Positions 61,458-64,000 of a stretch of DNA of 64,000 nt are shown here, in pieces. The translations under genes were made by a program, and so were the position numbers. Source of the stretch: JAJZIH01 sp021785265 (GTDB taxonomy: Bacteria > Pseudomonadota > Gammaproteobacteria > JAKAQQ01); contig DAHWSH010000011.1 of the NCBI GenBank assembly GCA_027338645.1, forward strand, positions 62,001 to 126,000. The letters run 5' to 3'. The notes under the pieces are model-generated. The model was not told where the DNA came from and made no database searches. It saw nothing but the letters and a program-made list of their open reading frames with translations. Each line of letters opens with the position of its first letter. Position 1 is the stretch's first letter.

Positions 61458-62234
61458 ATGTCGATCACTTTGGCCAGTTGGAACGTCAATTCAGTACGCG
61501 CCCGCCTGGAACAAATCAAGGACTGGATAGAGCTGCACCCGGTCGACATCCTGGCACTACAGGAAACCAAGGTGGTCGATGCGGATTTCCCCCGAGAGAC
61601 TTTTGGAACGTTCGGCTACAGTACCCTCTCCTCGGGGCAACCCTCCTACAACGGAGTTGCTCTCCTCAGCCGGAGTCCTTTGACGGGACCGTTCGAGACC
61701 ACGCTCGAGCCTCTCCAGCCAGACTGCCGTTACCTTTCCGCAAAGGTCCCTGAAACTTTCTATCTCATCGATATTTACGCACCAAATGGCGAATCCCTGC
61801 AGTCATCAAAGTTCTCCTACAAGCTTGCTTGGTACGACCAGCTGATCGCCCACCTCGAAATCCTGCTCCTGAAACACCCAAAAATTGCCCTGGTCGGAGA
61901 CTTCAATGTTGCACCCACCGACCTTGACGTTCATGACCCCGACACCTGGAAGGATTCAGTCCTGACTGACAATCGGGTGAGAGGCGCACTCCGGGCTCTC
62001 GAACACCTCGGTTTCCAGGATGCCTTCCGGCTGCTCCACCCGACGGAGCCGGTCTACTCCTGGTGGGATTACCGGGGAGCAGCTCTTCGGCGCAACGAAG
62101 GTCTCCGAATCGACCTTATTCTACTGTCGCAGGCACTCGTCCCCCATCTGCGAGCAGCAGGAATCGATACCGATATCCGCCATCATGCCCGACCCTCGGA
62201 TCATGTGCCAGTCTGGGTCGAGTTCGAATCATGA
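61458..62234 (+). CDS. xthA: Exodeoxyribonuclease III
   Basis: A 258-residue AP endonuclease/3'-5' exonuclease for base-excision repair. The metal and catalytic residues are in the usual motifs: SWNVNSVRAR, LALQETK, DIYAPNGES (active-site Tyr/Asp region), GDFNVAPTDLDV, LRIDLILLS and PSDHVPVWVEF. Stop overlaps the DUF971 start (ATGA), so the repair gene is coupled to a ubi-linked run. Confidence 0.95.
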   Translation: MSITLASWNVNSVRARLEQIKDWIELHPVDILALQETKVVDADFPRETFGTFGYSTLSSGQPSYNGVALLSRSPLTGPFETTLEPLQPDCRYLSAKVPETFYLIDIYAPNGESLQSSKFSYKLAWYDQLIAHLEILLLKHPKIALVGDFNVAPTDLDVHDPDTWKDSVLTDNRVRGALRALEHLGFQDAFRLLHPTEPVYSWWDYRGAALRRNEGLRIDLILLSQALVPHLRAAGIDTDIRHHARPSDHVPVWVEFES

Positions 62235-62608
62235 ATGCTCCACAGATTTGGCCAACAGAAATCCGTCTGGATCATAACCGGACATGCCTGTTGATCCGTT
62301 TTGGAGACGGTCATGCCTTCAATCTCCCCAGTGATTACCTGCGAATTTTTAGCCCCTCAGCCGAAACCGGAGCAGCCATCGGACGGGACCCCCGGCTTTG
62401 GATCCGTGTTTCTGCAACCTTGCGCATCCGCTCGGTCGAGACGGTAGGCCGTTATGCGATTCGTATTGTCTTCGAGGATGGTCACGACAGCGGGATTTAT
62501 GCTTACGATTTCCTCCGTGATCTCGGTGAAACCCGGAGCGAACGCTGGTCCCGTTACCTCAACCATCTTGAATCGGCGCAAGCCTCTTCCCATGAGGGTT
62601 CACCATGA
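62231..62608 (+). CDS. DUF971-family protein
   Basis: A 125-residue protein with the DUF971 pattern WPTEIRLDHNRTCLLIRFGDGHAFNLPSDYLRIFSPSAE and, later, GRYAIRIVFEDGHDSGIYAYDFLRDLGE, the zinc-ribbon-less N-terminal-like domain seen in gamma-butyrobetaine hydroxylases. The ATG at 62231 overlaps the xthA stop. The family is linked to Fe-S cluster or ubiquinone gene neighbourhoods; role unproven. Confidence 0.88.
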   Translation: MNAPQIWPTEIRLDHNRTCLLIRFGDGHAFNLPSDYLRIFSPSAETGAAIGRDPRLWIRVSATLRIRSVETVGRYAIRIVFEDGHDSGIYAYDFLRDLGETRSERWSRYLNHLESAQASSHEGSP

Positions 62609-63357
62609 CACTTGTCGAATCCTCAACCCATTTCGGATTTGAAACGGTCAGCCCAGAAGAAAAGACCCGACGAGTGCGCCGGGTCTTTGAATCCGTTGCC
62701 TCCCGCTATGATGTCATGAACGATCTCATGTCCCTGGGTTTGCACAGAACCTGGAAGTCATTTCTCGGGGCCATCTGCCCGTCCTATCCGGCTCCACGGA
62801 TCCTGGACTTGGCATCCGGGACCGGTGACCTCGTGAAAGTCCTGCGACGTCGATACGGACCCAACGTGGAGCTGATTGCTTCCGATATCAATCCTTTTAT
62901 GCTTGCGCAGGGTCGGGTCCGTAACCACGTTTCCAGCCGGTCCCCAGCCAGCCTTTATGTGCAAGCCGATGCCGAGCAACTCCCGTTCCCCTCGGGCCAT
63001 TTCGATCTTGTGACGCTGGCATTTGGCCTTCGCAACATGACCCACCCCGATAAGGCACTCGCCGAAGTCCATCGCGTTCTTCGGACCGGCGGCGTAACCC
63101 TGATTCTCGAGTTTTCCCACCCGCAGGGTTGGGCTTTTCAGCAGCTCTACGATGCGTACTCCTTCGAGGTCTTGCCACGTCTGGGTCGCTGGATTGCCCA
63201 AGACGAAGCCAGTTACCGCTATCTTGCCGAATCCATCCGCCGCCATCCAGACCAAGAGACCCTGAAGCGCATGATGCAGGACTCCGGACTGGCCCGGGTG
63301 GACTACTTCAACCTGTGCCGGGGAGTCGTGGCACTACATCGGGGCTACCACCTATGA
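62605..63357 (+). CDS. ubiE: Ubiquinone/menaquinone C-methyltransferase UbiE
   Basis: A 250-residue SAM methyltransferase acting on 2-polyprenyl-6-methoxy-1,4-benzoquinol (and demethylmenaquinol). Family segments: FESVASRYDVMNDLMSLGLHR at the start, SAM motif ILDLASGTGDL, DLVTLAFGLRNM, and the C-terminal SYRYLAESIRRHPDQETL. ATGA overlaps link it to DUF971 and ubiJ. Confidence 0.97.
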   Translation: MTLVESSTHFGFETVSPEEKTRRVRRVFESVASRYDVMNDLMSLGLHRTWKSFLGAICPSYPAPRILDLASGTGDLVKVLRRRYGPNVELIASDINPFMLAQGRVRNHVSSRSPASLYVQADAEQLPFPSGHFDLVTLAFGLRNMTHPDKALAEVHRVLRTGGVTLILEFSHPQGWAFQQLYDAYSFEVLPRLGRWIAQDEASYRYLAESIRRHPDQETLKRMMQDSGLARVDYFNLCRGVVALHRGYHL

Positions 63358-63953
63358 ATCTTTCCCGATCCACCTTCCGCTCCCTCGAATTTTTAATTGA
63401 CCGGCTCCTCGATCCGGTTTTCGCCGGGACTGACCTGCGTGATCGGCTCGCCGGGCATAGCTTGATTGTCGAAATCACGGATCTCGGCTACTCGTTTCTT
63501 CTTACCTTTCACCAACTCGGGGTCCACCTCGACCCAGCGTCCGGGAAACGCGGCGATCTCGTCATAAGGGGTACGCGAGGTGACTTTGCAGCACGGATTC
63601 GGGGACTTGAGGAACCCGCTCTCCGGTTCGAGGGCGATCTCGGGTTTGCCCAAACGCTCGGGGATCTGGTCCGACATCTGCCCCGAGAGCGTGACTCCTG
63701 GCTTAAAGCCATTCTGGGCGATTGGCCGGCTCGCTGTCTATCTCGTACCCTAGATCACGGTTCACCATTCTCCCGAAAAATCGCAGCGAAGCTTGCAGGC
63801 TTCGCCCGAAGCGGCCTTGAGCGGACGGGATTCGGGATCAGCCTGGAACACTTCTCGGCCTGGCAGTCGACACTTCGAGAACTTGCAGTGCGTCTAGACA
63901 CCCTCGAAAACCTAGCCCGATCCGGCCAGCGGGCAGGACATCCCCCCCCATGA
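63354..63953 (+). CDS. ubiJ: Ubiquinone accessory factor UbiJ (SCP2-type lipid binding)
   Basis: A 199-residue soluble accessory protein: SCP2-like domain at about 15-120 (LLDPVFAGTDLRDRLAG; VIRGTRGDFAARIRG) and a coiled C-terminus. UbiJ binds ubiquinone intermediates and supports the Ubi complex with UbiK. The ATG at 63354 overlaps the ubiE stop; the longer frame starting at 63129 is not needed. Order ubiE-ubiJ-ubiB is typical. Confidence 0.88.
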   Translation: MNLSRSTFRSLEFLIDRLLDPVFAGTDLRDRLAGHSLIVEITDLGYSFLLTFHQLGVHLDPASGKRGDLVIRGTRGDFAARIRGLEEPALRFEGDLGFAQTLGDLVRHLPRERDSWLKAILGDWPARCLSRTLDHGSPFSRKIAAKLAGFARSGLERTGFGISLEHFSAWQSTLRELAVRLDTLENLARSGQRAGHPPP

Positions 63954-64000
63954 GTCCCGGCAACTGGATAAGACTGGTCTGGATCCAGTGGATCCTGATC
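63950..64000 (+). CDS. ubiB: Start of a UbiB-like gene (3' partial)
   Basis: Only the first 17 codons are in the window (start MSPGNWIRLVWIQWIL). The ATG overlaps the ubiJ stop, and the usual order ubiE-ubiJ-ubiB makes a UbiB-type kinase/ATPase likely. The sequence alone is too short to prove it. Confidence 0.5.
   Translation, partial: MSPGNWIRLVWIQWILI

Noticed and set aside
1..64000. CRISPR arrays, tRNA and rRNA genes, prophage
   Set aside because: No regular repeat-spacer pattern, no cloverleaf-like or rRNA-like segments, and no phage structural genes were seen.

Overview
The window reads as one chromosomal segment of a Gram-negative proteobacterium, most likely a gammaproteobacterium. 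The evidence is a ubiquinone set (UbiC, then UbiE-UbiJ and the start of a UbiB-like gene), an 814-residue FadE, TatABC, PilT/PilU, GspA/GspB-like proteins, a PF04185-type phosphoesterase, a TonB receptor and an OmpH/Skp chaperone. Exported S9/S10-type and M14-like proteins, several APC amino-acid permeases and potassium uptake and antiport genes would fit a Xanthomonadales/Nevskiales-like or acidophilic lineage. That placement is an inference; no rRNA gene is present to settle it. No tRNA, rRNA, CRISPR array or prophage was seen. The only mobile element is one insertion sequence.

Layout. 1-4103: 3' part of an NtrX-like regulator, convergent folE, then mntH and a tandem universal stress protein. 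4104-7624: an AT-rich promoter with a perfect palindrome over its -10 box, followed by a five-gene operon (two-helix membrane protein, YtrA-type GntR repressor, ABC ATPase, ABC permease, exported repeat protein). 7630-12833: potassium block (CPA2 antiporter, divergent Kup, Kv-beta-like aldo/keto reductase). 12986-18566: amino-acid permease, a run of exported redox-type proteins including cytochrome c4, and ornithine aminotransferase. 18914-23494: malate dehydrogenase, overlapping quinone oxidoreductase, divergent fadE. 23605-29797: a possibly frameshifted acyltransferase, a lipoprotein, then GspA/GspB-like proteins with an M14-like protein and a double-receiver protein that appears to carry a relic GGDEF domain. 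29834-34581: DUF2007, tatC, tatB, tatA, dtd, an Mpo1-like protein, a hydrolase, an HU protein and YggT.

34578-43630: proC, divergent pilT-pilU-third retraction ATPase, an S9 peptidase homologue without its serine, recG and ubiC. 43769-54945: S10 carboxypeptidase, permease, glycine-zipper lipoprotein, a PF04185 phosphoesterase and a divergent porin separated by an 11-bp-phased Pho-box-like array, then a TonB receptor. 55018-58853: Fe-S-type uracil-DNA glycosylase, PhzF-like protein, APC permease and a PRMT-like arginine methyltransferase. 58882-60037: an internally deleted insertion sequence with intact ends and a perfect target duplication. 60108-64000: hypothetical, OmpH/Skp, xthA, DUF971, ubiE, ubiJ and ubiB start, with the last five joined by ATGA overlaps.

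The main themes for a second look are enzymes that keep their fold but have lost expected catalytic residues (NtrX-like AAA+, S9 homologue, M14-like protein, REC/GGDEF-like protein, UbiC, thioredoxin-like protein), the palindrome-controlled ABC operon, the phosphate-starvation-like divergent pair, and a bacterial PRMT joined to a permease.
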